Source: Hyalella azteca
Lineage: Eukaryota > Arthropoda > Malacostraca > Amphipoda > Hyalellidae
Reading direction: 5' to 3'
Assembly: GCF_000764305.2 (NCBI RefSeq)
Contig: NW_025937277.1
Location: forward strand, 118,199-182,198
Length of the DNA stretch: 64,000 nucleotides
Shown here: in pieces, positions 20,486-34,000 of the stretch
Position numbering within the stretch: position 1 is the first letter of the stretch
Layout of the letters: every line of letters starts with the position of its first letter
Position numbers and translations under genes: made by a program
Notes under the pieces: generated by a model
Databases searched by the model: none
Seen by the model: the letters and a program-made list of their open reading frames with translations, nothing else
Told to the model about the DNA's origin: nothing

Positions 20486-20555
20486 GCTGGGATCGAACCC
20501 GCGCCAATCTTGGTACTCTGCTGAACTTTAACCACTGGGCCACCCTGCCCAGTTA
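20486..20555 (-). mobile_element. tRNA-derived SINE head with pol III A and B boxes
   Basis: On the minus strand there is an A box TGGCCCAGTGG (20542-20532) and a B box GGTTCGATCCC (20499-20489), separated by 32 nt as in tRNA genes. The flanks do not pair as a 7-bp acceptor stem, so this is not an intact tRNA but the promoter region of a tRNA-derived SINE. Confidence 0.75.
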
Positions 20556-20559
20556 ACTG

Positions 20560-22121
20560 TCATGCTGGCAAGATTCCCTAAATTTTTCTTCTTTGTGTTA
20601 CGTGCGGGCGACCAAAGTCCGTGTTAGCGACCTCTTGTTCGAGTGTCTTCGTTTCTGTTGCTGTTCACCTGTCCCTTGTCACTTGGGCTCTATGAGATGC
20701 TGACGCTGCTTCTTTCTAGCCAGCTTCAGTGGGCTGGATACACGAGACCTTCCGCCCCTTGTGGGTGATAGTGATAAATAGAAATTTCAAATGATTGAGA
20801 CTTTTAGCCTTGCCGGTAATGTTCATTTTCAACCTCTGGTGCGAGATATTGAGAAGCTGAAACACTAGTAAAGCGACTTATTACTTCTACATTTAAAATG
20901 TGTGTGAAAATTGGGGCTCAAGGAGTTCAAACGCTGCCTTGTCATACTGTCGCTAGTCTATAGACAAGTCATTTAATTAATGAAGGGAAAAGCCACTATG
21001 CTGAAAAAAAACGAAGAAAAGTATATTGCAGTGCTCGGAACTTTTTCTATCCGTAACTAATGATCCAATTCATTTCACATTTTGAACGAATAGAATGAAT
21101 TGCAAATAAAGACATCAAAAGTTCTCGAATCGCCTCCCACCCAATTGCATGATATTAAAAACAAAGATCGTCTGCGAAAAATTTGAAGAACCAACAGTTT
21201 CTTCGGCCGCCAAATACAAGAACGTATCGAATTGAGCGATAAGCTCAGTCTCACCATTGCACTATGAGTCAATATTGCTGTCGACTAAAATCACTCTAGA
21301 GTTGTGCCGCTATAGATGATGCTGGAGTTTACAGTAGAAGTAGTCGCGTCGTTAAAAAGTCCTACTTGATTAATTATTTATTCAACAAATACACTTGCTT
21401 CAATTCACAAAAATGTGGTGAAATTCAGACTACGGCAAGGTCTCTGAGGTTTCGAACTACTGACTGGAGTGTGACGATAAGCTGTCGGTTCATAGAACTT
21501 CTAACATAGATTCAACAAGGTCATAATCTATTCAATTCACCACCTAGCTTGAGAATAACTTTTTTCTCATGCTTGTTCAACAATTGTGTATGGTTAAATC
21601 AGTTTCTACAAGAAAAATAATAAATAAAAAAATCTAGCCGTACCCGAAGCAAAAGCCACTCGCGGCCGTGTGAGAGCCAAAACCACCCATAAACATGAAC
21701 AATTTTTCTTATTAGGTATCTTTATTTTTTTAATTAACGCCGTAAAAAGTAAATATAACGGCAAATATAATTGTTACCCAAAATTTGCTAGTTGTTCCAG
21801 ATTGTGTGACTTACCATACATCCTGAACGTTTACTATAGTTACTGAAATAATCACATATTTTCTAATGAACATTTAGAAAACTATTTGGGGTCTAGCAGC
21901 AACTCAAGCATATGTTATCGTCGACTTTGAGGCACAAGTAGTATAGCAATGAGTGAGAGTGACTTGTAGTATGTAGTGTACGTCAGTGGCTCGTCAGCTG
22001 CCAAGGTGTATAGTGGTCGTACGTAGTTCTTGGTATCCATTCATTAACATACAGGTTTTACCTATGTAGTTGAACGTCATTATCTGACTGATGCTTAAAC
22101 ATTGAGTTGAAGGATAAAACG
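20560..22121. other. Non-coding, upstream of the Ly6 gene
   Basis: No gene or repeat family was recognised. The last 150 bp before the Ly6 start codon include two minimal upstream frames (ATG-TAG and ATGCTTAAACATTGA). They would precede the main ORF if transcription starts near 21960-22000. Confidence 0.4.
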
Positions 22122-25100
22122 ATGGAAGTACCTCACTTCCTGTTTCTACTGATCATTGCTGGAAGTGAGTAACAATATTTCTTACAAACAATGCTTTAAC
22201 TCTCGTCAGAAGTTTACCGTTTCATCCAGCTTGTCCTCTCGAAACTACACTACCCTACGTTCCTTATCAAAAACCTAGCTGGTAGCATAAAGGTTTGATA
22301 ACACCGGGTACGGGCGCATTTACGAGTGCAGCTCCAACATGCCCTTCGGTTCATTCAAATAAATTCCTAGATTGAGTGGACCTTCTGAATTCTGATCGAG
22401 TGACATAGGAATTATACAGGATCAAGAATTCTATTAAGTGATTATTGCGGTGAACTTCTTGGTCCTACCTTTCTGCGGCTTGCATACAAAAACTTGAACA
22501 CATAATATTACATATACTAGGTACTACGGTTGTTTACCGTACTATATTAATTTTTAAACCTTGTATAACGATATTTAAATTTAGGTATTTAAATTATATA
22601 TGGCTTTGTTTGAAATTGTGTCTTATCGAAGAAACGCCTGACTTGACATCGGGAAATTGGTGAATTATTTATACGGTACGGTATGTATACGTATACGTAC
22701 GGTATACGTACGGTATGTATTGTAAATATGATAACTCAACCTCAGGATAAGTTGCTGGAGGTTTTAGGCTAGAGTCTTTTAATTTTATTTCCCTCTTCCC
22801 ACGCTTATCATATATTATAGAGACCCACTGTGAATGATATATTAAAATATTTGTTGAGTTATTTTTGCCTGCTTTGACACCCACTGCCTACGCTCGACAC
22901 CCTTGAGATGCCTGCTAATTCTCTCGGTAACTCCTTTTATCATGAGTGACATAAGGAATAGTTTAGGTTGCTAATGTTTTAAATTCAGTATTTTTGCCAA
23001 GAACTCATGGCTACGAATTCATATGTCGTGTATATGACGCAGTTATTCCGAATCACGATGATAGAAAGTTCAGATTCTAATAAATAAAAATAATTCAACT
23101 TGGTCACCCACGTTGTAACCGTATGATAAATGAATGATCTTGTCCATGTAATGCTTCACTTAGTAGCCTGTCGCTGCCTTGAAATTTGACAAACAATGTT
23201 GAATTAACTATTATTATCAAATTGACTTGATTTATCGTATTTCTGTCTCCTACCTATCACAATTTTTTAAATGCTGTGTTGCATCAAATTCTCATAGTTA
23301 ATTCAGGGACTAATGCGAAACGTTTCTTTTATTCGAGACCATGTGGCGAGAAAATTAGTGGGCAGCATCTTAAATTATAGCTCTCCTCAGTTCCGGGAGT
23401 TGCGACTGGCGCGTGCCGAACGATGAGAGAGGATGACCTTAGTGGTTGAGTGCATGATGGCCCGCGTAGGAACTCGTTGCGCTTATGTTTATTGAATTCA
23501 AATATTATGCGACAAATTAGAATGGTCTCTTTCATAATTCAGAAATAAAATTAATATTAGTTTTGACGTGGTTAACGCCTTCTTGTCTGCCTTGTGAGCT
23601 AGCCATGACCCATGATTGATTCTATCGCATTTTAACAACTCGTTTGTCTATACGTATCTGGCTGTAAGGTGCATTTAACAGTATCGTGCATCTTTCAAGC
23701 GGCAGCGGGTTAACCTGGGTGCCCTTTTAGTAAAATTTTTATATTGGTTATTATGTTTACCTATCGCCTCATTTTAGCGCTGTTTCACAATGAGTCAACC
23801 AATAAAAAGTATATAATATATTAATATCTACGTACTTCAAGTGTCTGGTGAGTTTTTTTTTATTAATTGCAGCATCGCTTGTAGTAGTAACATTGCAACA
23901 TCGTTGGTAATTGTTAGTGATATTATGAATCACCGAAAATTCTAGCTGCACGTGTACTGGAGTTTTATAAGTTTAATTATGAATCATTATTTTGAAATTT
24001 GGCGTGATCATACAGGTCTCCTTTTCTTAATGCTAGCCTCATACCTGAACAGAAGTATGATTATAGCCTTATCCTGTTTCTGCCAATGTCCGCGTTCTGC
24101 CATGCATTATGATGACTTGCTTATGTTCATCGGTGCTACAACAACAAAAAAAAACATTATTATTGGTCTATTGGTCACTTGTACTACAAAAGCTGAAATT
24201 GACATTTGGTCATGTTACGTCGAGTTCGCTTACAGCTTACACGAAGCTATCCTACATGCTAAATTCCTCTGTATATTGTACATTTTATTTTAACGTTCTA
24301 TCAACTAAAAATTAAGAACGCAGAAATGTAATTTATTATAATTTGGGAAGACTGTTTCCGTTTACCACTTCGCATAACTGCATTTGCTTGGTAATCGTTC
24401 GCTCTCAAAACACTCTTCGATGCGCCGAGAGCTTAGTCAGGAGGTTACCATCTGGTGGCCGTTTCACCGACTAACAGATTGACGTCTGTCGTGATAATGA
24501 GTGCATACTTGCTGTGTGTGAACAAGCAGCTTTTACTTCTTGTGGTTAAGCACGTCCTGTCTACTGTATTTGTTGGCCTAGCCATCCTGTTATTTTGCTA
24601 GTGGAATATAGGTAGGTAGTTAGTCAACCTCACCTTCCATTTTTCTTCGCTGACGTCATGTCCTGAACATAGGCACGGACGTGTTCATATCAATGGTTCT
24701 CAGAATAGTCGTGTCACTTCTTCAGGCAACTAAATCTAATGATGAGCGCAAATTTGATTTAAACTCCAATTTTATATCATTTTGCCGCTAATGAATTCTC
24801 TAAGGTCCATTTTTACGGTGCACTCGGCTAACATTTAGAAGACGTGCATTAGATGCCCAAACTCTCATGACACTTATCGTGCAAGACTTATCATGAGTGT
24901 AATCCACTTATTTCGTGCAGCAGCGTCGAGTGTGCAACTCATGGTTGGTTGGCTTGGAATAAGTTGGTGCCGTGTGCGTGATTTAAAGCCGCTTGTAGGA
25001 AAAAAAGAGAGTTGTGCGTTTGCCAAGCCTTGCGAGAGCCGATGTGTTTGCTCTCGCTTTGATGACTTTGGTTGCGATTAATCTTCTAGTGCTTGCTCTG

Positions 25101-26611
25101 AGCAGTTTCGTTCCGAGTGATATTTAGCGGAGCCCACTACTTTGTTTAGTTTACTCGCTATCGTCAAATTTGCATCCACGAAACATCTTGTATTATCGTA
25201 TGTAGCTACTCTACTAATTGTCATATGCTAACGATGGTGTCATCGTCATTTAGTGCGTGAGTCATTGTCTATAAATCATGTCCATGCGTGATGCCGTGAC
25301 AGTAAGTTATGTTTACTTGCAATTCTTCGTCTCTTTCCTGTCTTGGCATACTAGATAACCATGGAGACTGAACGAGCTCCTGTGTGAGGTCTGAATTGAA
25401 ATTTGTGATGTAGTACTAAGTTAACTTGTACTTAGTTGTGTGAGACATGACAAATGTTTGCTATGATTTTTCGGCAATTTTTTAGTTCGAAACTCCAATG
25501 AACTGACGTCGTAATTTTATTTAATACATTTAAAGATATTTAAGAACACTGCCTAAGTCACTACTTTAATTACTTTAATCAATTATCTGCGTATAAACAA
25601 TTTGTTTCAGGTTATCTTTTTTAATCTTGAAGGCATCTCTTTCCAGCTTGCCGCGCCTACTCTCTGTGGTGCTACTCATGCAGCGTCAAGGACCAATGCT
25701 TCAGTTTTGATCTTCGTGACGCGACGCGCTGGACGGAATGCGACCCCGGCACTACGCACTGTATCATGGAGCGCACAGTGAGCGCCGTGACAGGTGATTG
25801 CAACGAATCAGTCCCCAGTTATTTCCATCGTTTTCCATAAAGCACTGTGAGAGTCGTAACCAAATTATTACTACACCAATCTTTATTTTACGTTCGTTCT
25901 CGAAATGGAGTTCGGGACACTGTTTCCTAAAGTCAGTAGCAATAGTTCACTGCAAAGATAAAAGAAGGCAAACCGAATCTTCTGTCACATATCTAGTATG
26001 AGCGGTAAGAGCTGCATGACGATGAAACGTTATTGATAAGGGTGCTGGCGTGACGTCGCTCGATGTCACGGAACGTTGGGTTAGGAGGTTAGGTGTCGCA
26101 GTACACTATCGGGAATAGCTTCTAAGTCGTTAAGGCACTTAATTCTAACCATACCTGCTGAGTGTGCTATGCTGAGCGTAGACGACACGCTGCCATCAAA
26201 TCGGTAAATGTCGAAATTGTTCACAAGTACCTGTTGTACGAAGCACTTGACTCCTAAATATTGTACGAATAACTAATAAATATCACTTCAAAATTTCTTC
26301 CATTAGGGTTATTACACGTATCATTGAGTTCATAGTTTTCGCATCGCTAAAATGTCACTAACTTGACTTGTTCCATCACAGGCGCCGTTGTGGAGAACAG
26401 GATGTGCGGTGGTCAGATTTACGTGGCCAAGAACCAGCCCCTTGCTGACGGCTGCTACGCCATCACTAGACAAGAAGATTCCCGCATCAACACAACTCGC
26501 TGTTATTGCTCCACTGATTATTGCAACGACGGCTCGGTGCCGTACACTCATCATGCGGTGGTCGCGTTCGCTGTCGCGGCCAGCATCGTGGGTCACCTCG
26601 TTACCGCCTAG
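22122..26611 (+). CDS. Ly6/uPAR-domain GPI-anchored protein (quiver/sleepless-like), three exons
   Basis: Exons are 22122-22164, 25647-25793 and 26382-26611; both introns are phase 1 with GTGA-AG borders, and the product is 139 aa. Exon 1 encodes the signal peptide (MEVPHFLFLLIIAG). Exons 2-3 encode a LU domain with ten cysteines: LWCYSC, DQC, TEC, THC, RMC, DGC, then RCYCSTDYCN, the hallmark C-terminal CxC...CN signature. A hydrophobic tail after CNDGS (VVAFAVAASIVGHLV) ends at the stop, as expected for GPI attachment. NTT just before RCYC is a possible N-glycan site. Arthropod members such as Sleepless/Quiver act at the neuronal surface on Shaker potassium channels and nicotinic receptors, and others organise septate junctions; which applies here cannot be told. 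Intron 1 contains a TACGTATACG-type microsatellite (about 22673-22722). Confidence 0.92.
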
Positions 26612-29600
26612 GGAACGATCGATCAAAAATACTTGGTTGTTTTATTCAAGTAAGGAGCTATGACTCGTGACGGCATTGAAGGACATCTAAATTTTCGTAC
26701 CCAAGTATTCATGAAATTTAATTTTATTAACTTTAATCCATTTATCACTGAGCACCCTCTTGCATCTTTGCTTCCTTATGCTGCCGATATACCTCAGTAT
26801 TACTCATTACCTTTCGATCGGGCCCGCATACGGTAAATGTGAATTATGATCGTGTGCATGGACGAACCTGATTTTTTGCACTAGTGAATGTTTCAACTGA
26901 ACTAGTCGCAGGTTCTGTAATGTTATGGCCTAAATGTTGTGAGTCTATGAAAATTTTTTATTAGGAATTCATCTACAGGAAATGCTCATTGGAAAAGGTT
27001 ATTGTCAATCACTCTTCCTTGTGAATAATTTTTCAGTTCTTTATGCATTGTGTTTCTTATTATAAGAATGTAATTACATACCTGATGACACTCTTTTTGG
27101 GGCATCCACCGTTGTCTGCCCAAGCTGACGGCGGTAATTATACAATATCTTACATAATCCTTTCCAGTAATTGATTTGTGCCACTATGAATAGTGACTGA
27201 ATCCTGCTCTTTTGTTCCGCATTAACTGATCTTAGATTACTCATCGTAACCGCAATATTTTTATCCACAATATTTCATGATGATCGAGTTTTAATTGTAG
27301 TTCAACCGTAGTTTTTCTGCTAATTAGGTACGTCGATCTGATTGACTGGGCGCATTTGAAAGAATATAATGTTGATGTTACAAGCCACCCTCAAAGTTTT
27401 CTTATTGTAGAAGGGTCGGCAGTTTATTTGTACTTTAGCAAAGTGCCCGTCCATGTGATATTAATGTAACGCGATATTATTTACTTCAAAAAAAGAGTAC
27501 TAACAATAATGGGTTTCAATTTCTTTTAGATGGAAATCTGAACATTGGGTTGACAGTTAAAGTAGAAACGGCCGTAAAATGTTTTCCTCAGAATTCAAAA
27601 TGATGACGAGACAAACAAATGAGCCGAGGAAACGTTCAAATGAAAAAATGCTTGCCCAAGTTCACTTGTAAGCTTGCCAATCTATTGTGAATGCAAGTAA
27701 CTCACTGCCATATTTCCCATTTGGAGGTAATGACAAATCCATTCGTATATATCAAATTTAAAGTTAACAGCAGGCATACGAGACAACATCATTTGTTTAT
27801 AAAAGTAGTGTCACAAACCGCTGTAAAATGACGGTCTGCAACCAGAGGCCTCACACGACAAATGTTGACTATGTTATTAACTGTACAAGGAACCTGATGA
27901 ACACGTTCTGCTATAGAGAACCACTAACGCCAGCTTATTCTAATCATGATTAAAAACTCGCAATAAGGATAACACACGGAGCAACTTGTGGCAGCCATAA
28001 GTGCCGCCTCTACTACCGGCAAGTTAGCTCAGGCATGAGGCCAGAAATGACACCAGATGTAGTGTCTGCAACAAGTTACCCTCTTTACGCTCACGTTCGA
28101 GAATCTGTTACTTTATATTACAGTTGAGTTACAAATGTCAATCGTGAAGACTGAGGCACCCGATTTTTATTCGTAACCTTTACCTAATAATTAATAAATT
28201 TGAACCTAAAAGTTGCTATTTTCAATGAGAAAATCCAAAATGGAATAGTCAAGACTAGAAACAAACTAATGATTTACTTCGTTTCGTTGCTCAACCCAAA
28301 CAGATCAACTCAATTTTATCTCTTACTACTTAAGAAATATCTAAACATAATTAAAAATAAGGAGATTAAAAGTTAACCAGCAGTGAGCAAATTAAAAATA
28401 GGAATCCATATCACATACACTTTTCCTTAAACTAGAATAACGAAACGCACGTTCCAAAGCTCCAGTTTCTCAAAATAGTATTGAAAGAAAGATCGAACAA
28501 TTTTATAACAACCTACTACAAGATAGATTATTTTCTATCTAAATAAAACCATCCCGTCTTTACTTAAAACCACGCAAAGATGAACACTAAGAAAATGTGG
28601 GAAGCTGCGATACTTGATTACGACGAATACAGACATTAATCAATTCAATATTTAAAGCGCAAAGCAATCGAAGATTAATTAGAAACAAGATGCAAAACAT
28701 CAGTCAAGTCATTACTGTCTAGCATACATCGTGAAAGGAAGCACAGAAGAAGAGCCAATAGGCATTTTACACGTTGACAGTGAGCATCTCAAGATCTCTG
28801 AGTTCAAGTATCAATATGTTCTCAAGCATTTATTAGTTTGCTGCGACTAAAGAAAGTAGGTCCATTTTGCCGAGTGTTTCATGAGCACCTTGCAAAGATC
28901 AGAGCTAACGATTCAGTACGTCATTATGTTTCGACGGGCTACGCTTATTTCAAGTTTTTTTTTAATTTCAGCCCGCTAATAAAAGCTATTTACTATTCAA
29001 TTATTGAGAAAGTGTCGTCTTATGAAGTTCATCCAAGAATAACATCATTTAACTGAGGTTCATACTGAACAAGAAAAGTGGATCTAAGCAAGGAGAGCGC
29101 AACATCATCATTGCAATGGACATAACATAATAACAAGGAATCAAATTACCTAACTCGTCCGAAAAAAGGTCACAATTTAAATAATAAATCAAAGTTGTTT
29201 TCTAAACCGTAATGACGAAGCTAGGCTAAAGTAACAAACAAGACTGCAGAACAATTGATGGTACAAGACACAGGCACTAACTGGACATTGTTCAAACCGA
29301 TGCTCGAGTAGGATTGTGACATCGTACATTGAGTAGCATATAATTGAAATCTTAAACTAGACCTGCTGTCATTTTCTGAAGTCTGGTCTGGATCCACAAC
29401 CATTGGTAAACTTATGATCACATCACACGAAACTGCGGCCACAGTTCTTTACAATCTATCGAGTCCAACGGCAGGATAATCTGAATGTAATAAAGTCCCT
29501 ACGTGATGTACATGGTGCAACGGCTTATTAAGGCTCAAATTTGAAACGTAAATGTACCTGCATGTCAATACCGAACGATTTAAGCCGGTACAATAAATTA

Positions 29601-31093
29601 ATAAAGTTATAGAGAAATGGAGGTAATTTATAAAGGTATAAATCCATTTCAATTTATCGGGCAGAAGCAGTTGGATACAAGTTCTAAGTTCTCTGTTTTT
29701 ATGAATTGCTACTTCAGGAATTTTTCGCTTGCATCTGAGCGAAGCATGGGTCATAAAAAAGTATAAAATCTAAAATAATTGAGCCCCATCTAAGAAGCTC
29801 TTATGATTTCGAAAGATTTCTATATAAATAAGATACGATAAAAATATAACGAGCAACATTCATACTGCAGTTTAACGAAAAAGCAAAAGCGCTAGGAGTT
29901 TCTATTGATGACGTGAACTGCTCGTGTCTGTAAATAAATTCAAATTTAAAAAAAAGTCATTTCATCAAGACAAAACGGCATCGAATAAAAAATGTGCAGC
30001 TTTTCACGTGAAGTTTTTTACAATTTGAATATATTAGCAGTACATGAAGAGGTAAATGAAATCGGAATTTATGAGAAAATATTCTTCGCGATGTATCCGA
30101 TAACTTTTGGAGAAAATGAATTTAAGGTGAATTTAAAATTGGCTTCAGTAAATACTGATATTAAATCAGCCATAATGAATGGTCGTTCAATGTTCAAAAT
30201 AAGTAGCATAAAATATCACGAAAAATATAATTAAAACTCCTAGATTTCGCGTCACGAATGATTGATAAACTAATAATAGCAGCGAAATAGTCACGTACAG
30301 GCAAGGCGCTTCACGTCACCATTTAAGGCAAGGTGTAAAGGCAATGTAACCAGTGAGCTCGTCTCCAGAGATATAAAAAATGTAATCAAAACGCGTAGAT
30401 TCTAGTTATACCCGCATCTCTTGAGATGTCACGTTGACCAGAACACAGTGACCAGCACAGCACAAACTTTCGTCCAGTGCCTTTTCATGAAGGCCAACTA
30501 AGTTAAGGTGCGTGTACTCGGGGGCAATTTGCGGCAGCAAGTGACTGTCACCAGTTTACCGGCCACAAAGCTATAATACGAAACCCTTTATGCCTTTCAG
30601 CATACTGAGTGTCTTTAGGTCTACAAAAAGACAGGTTAGGTATTAATTTCAGTCTTTAGCTTTATTTATTCGCATACCAGATACCCCAATTTCACGATTC
30701 ATTCGTGAAGATCGCCAATCAATCATTAGTGGATAACAACACTTAGAACGAGTCTAACGAGTAAATACTTATAAACGAGTCTTACTCGTTGCAATATAAA
30801 TTGATAGATATCAAAGAAGTTTCAAATTTAGAAATGAACCTTATACAAACTTGTTCAACGTCAAGTAAAATTGTGATTGAAATAAATAAAAACGTACTAA
30901 ATTTCGATAAAATATTGCTATAGACGAGAATACTAAATTCAGATAAATATTCATTATCACTTGAACGGGCGACAGTTAGTTTTTCAAACGATGAAACTAA
31001 TGAGCTTACTGCTCGCTAGATCTTGTGGCGCCCACAGCTGCCCCGTACACACGCACCTTCACGCTCTCTTTTTCCAGTCACGGAGGTAGAACT
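26612..31093. other. Non-coding between the Ly6 and SLC7 genes (convergent 3' ends)
   Basis: It includes 3' flanks of both genes. A minus-strand polyadenylation signal for SLC7 (TTTATTTATT on the + strand, 30662-30671) lies about 425 nt after its stop codon. ORFs such as 29992-30234 have AT-driven composition and no recognised domain. No repeat family was identified. Confidence 0.5.
30662..30671 (-). terminator. Candidate polyadenylation signal of the SLC7 gene
   Basis: Minus-strand AATAAATAAA lies about 425 nt downstream of the stop codon at 31096-31094. It is the nearest tandem hexamer in the right orientation that I noticed. Confidence 0.4.
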
Positions 31094-34000
31094 CTAGAGT
31101 ATCTTGTCTTCTTTCACTGACAACGTCAGGATTTGAATGCCACGCGTCAATTTTTCTGAAAAATAAATCACAATCTGTACTATTCGAAGCGAAATTTTTT
31201 CTGCATATGAAGTACTGTAGTTGATTTTTAAAATCAAATTCAGCAACAAAAACATTCACATCCGAGAAAATTTTCTTGTCACGTAAAATGAAACAAATGT
31301 CGAGGATATAAGATGTAAAACTTGACATTGTTAAAAAATGTTAAAACATTGACAAACTCTTTCAGCATTAAGGGATCATAGGAACAATTTATTTTGATCC
31401 GTCCATTCCAAAAAATTCTAAGTCAAATCCATCCTCAAAGTCAAATTAGATTGATATTAAAGACAGGTGTTAGCCAAACAATAAATCTACAATGACAATG
31501 GCACACAATTTTCATATTCCCAAGACTAGTTTGAAAAATAAAATGTAGCCTGTAGAAAAAGCCTTGAATAAACAATCACTCTAACGTCTGTGAGAACCGA
31601 ACTCCATAAAAGTCTCAAAAAACCACGCTGATCCCATAACAGTGTTAAAGAACCCACGCTGATGCCCCAAAATTTTTTCCAAGCACCCACGCTGATACCA
31701 CAAAATTTTTTCCAAGCACCCACGCTGATACCACAAAATTTTGTCCAAGCACCCACGCTGATACTAGAAAAGTCCGTCAAAGAACCTACCACTGAAGCGC
31801 GTGAAGGCCGCAGGTTTGTTTTTCCACCGCACGCCGACGAGGTACGCGGGCACTCCCGTCGCGGTGATGAAGAGCCCCATGCCCACCTCCCACGGCCGCA
31901 CGTAGATCGGCAGGAAAACAAGGAACCCGCACACCAGCAGGAACACGATCGGGATCACCAGGTTTATCTGAATAGGAATGTGAGTGACTAGGCTTACTTG
32001 TTCAGTAACTCACATATCTACGATAATATACAGAGCGGTAAGGCATGACAACAGGAACAAAATAGGAAGTTTTAAAGACTTTGGACTGGAAACATTATTC
32101 TAGTGCCTCAAGGGACACAAATATTAATCAATTTCTTTGCAACAGAACAGATAAATTGGTCATCAATTCTCACTTGAATCTTCCCACTTTTGGGCCAAAG
32201 ATTCTCACCTTGATATGTCTCTCTCCATGAGGGACTCAAATATCAACAAGTATATTTCCTTAAGAACAGCTAATAAAGGTTATTCATTCTCAATCTAATT
32301 ATCCCACTTGCTAACAAAAATTTCTCACCTTGACAGATCTCACCATTAGGAACTCAAATATCAACGAGAATATTTCCTTGAGAACATCTAATAAATGTTA
32401 TTCATTCTTACTCGAATCTTCCCACCTTCAAACAAAATTTTCTCACCTTGATAGGTCTCTCCATGTCGGGCTTTTTCCAGCGCATGTAGAGTAGGCTGGC
32501 GATGCTCGTCAATATAAACATACTCTCGACGAAGCTCGCGTACTCAATGAGTGTGTAGATGTTGGTCGTCGACAGGTAGGCTAGCGACAGCAGGCCCTGC
32601 ACAGTAAAATGTCTGCTTATCCAGCCCCTAACAATATTCGAATAAAATTTCATTACGCGGATTATTATCATATCTCGTACTAATTTTTCAGACGATTTTT
32701 TTAAATCACTGGTAATGGATAAATTCAAGTTGTAGTTGATTATACGGTATAACGACTCAAGCGAATCATGGGCAACAGTGGTAATGGTGCTCTCAACTCG
32801 CATTCAAGATCATTATTGAACGTCATCATGTAAATAGTTTGAATCAGAGGCAAGTTCAAATTACTGAGCTCCTTTTATGTATAGTTGTAGCTCTGAACTG
32901 ACAAACAAAATACTATAAAACAATGAATAGAGATGGCTCTGAGCGCTGGAAACAGAAAGTTGCATCACTTCGGTGCGCGCACAGGTCTACTGTACTACAG
33001 CTCTGCAGCGACTCATTAAATGCGATTGGTGAAACAATTATTTGATTAGTTTCCATCTGATAATAATGGAATAATAATATACGTTTAAAAATTACTTTTC
33101 AAAGACAACACTTCTAAAGAATCCAGTGTTTCCAATGTTACAGATGTACAATGAATTTATAATTTTATTTTCGAATATTAAAAAAATTACCTTTCAAATT
33201 TTTGTAATATTTAAATTTTTTTCAAAATTGTTTATTCTGTCAATTGATTCATACATTGCCTCTAACTTCACGCAAGTGTGCAAAATTTCAGATCAATTGG
33301 ACATGTAAAAGTGTGACAAATATCAATTATAAGATTTGTAGCTGACAAAATTATTTTTTCAGTTTTTTAATATTAAAAAAAACTATTTTTAAAGTTATTT
33401 ATTATGTCATTTGATTCATGCATTGTCTCCAACTTTACGCAAGTGTGCAAAATTACAGATCGATAGGATAAGTAGAAGTGTGTTAAATTTCGAATATAAG
33501 ATTTGTAGCAGACAGACAGAGAGAGACAGACAAACAACAAGAAGTGAAGTTAAAGAGAAGTGTTGTAAAAGAGAGCTAAAAGCGACAACGGTAGAACAGA
33601 TGATAAATAACAGAGCATTTAATGAACCCACTTGATGTGATTGTATTCAAAAGGAATATAAAAAACGAATTGTACAATAACTGTAATTGGTGAAATTTAT
33701 TTTAGTTTACGCTGTCCCTAAATGTTCTTCAAATACGAAACGTGAGAACGGTGCAGAAGATGATAAATCAATATCAATTATTGATTACCGAAGATGTTCT
33801 CAGTTTGTTAAAAATGACCAAGAATATGAGGTGAGAACGGTACAGTAGATGATAAATCTAATATCAATTAATTATTCCTGATCTTTGATTACTATATCCT
33901 ATAACAATATTATATATATTGTATAATATACCAGGAATATAAGAGACGTGGCCGGAGTATGGCAAGGGTAGTTGATGAGCGCCAAAAAGTCTGGGAAGTG

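Noticed and set aside
20486..20555. Functional tRNA gene (minus)
   Set aside because: A and B boxes are present but there is no pairing 7-bp acceptor stem; it fits a SINE head better.
31059..31328. 89-codon minus frame around the last SLC7 exon as a separate protein
   Set aside because: The real exon reads another frame from the acceptor at 31155, in phase with exon 10. The longer ORF has no recognised domain.
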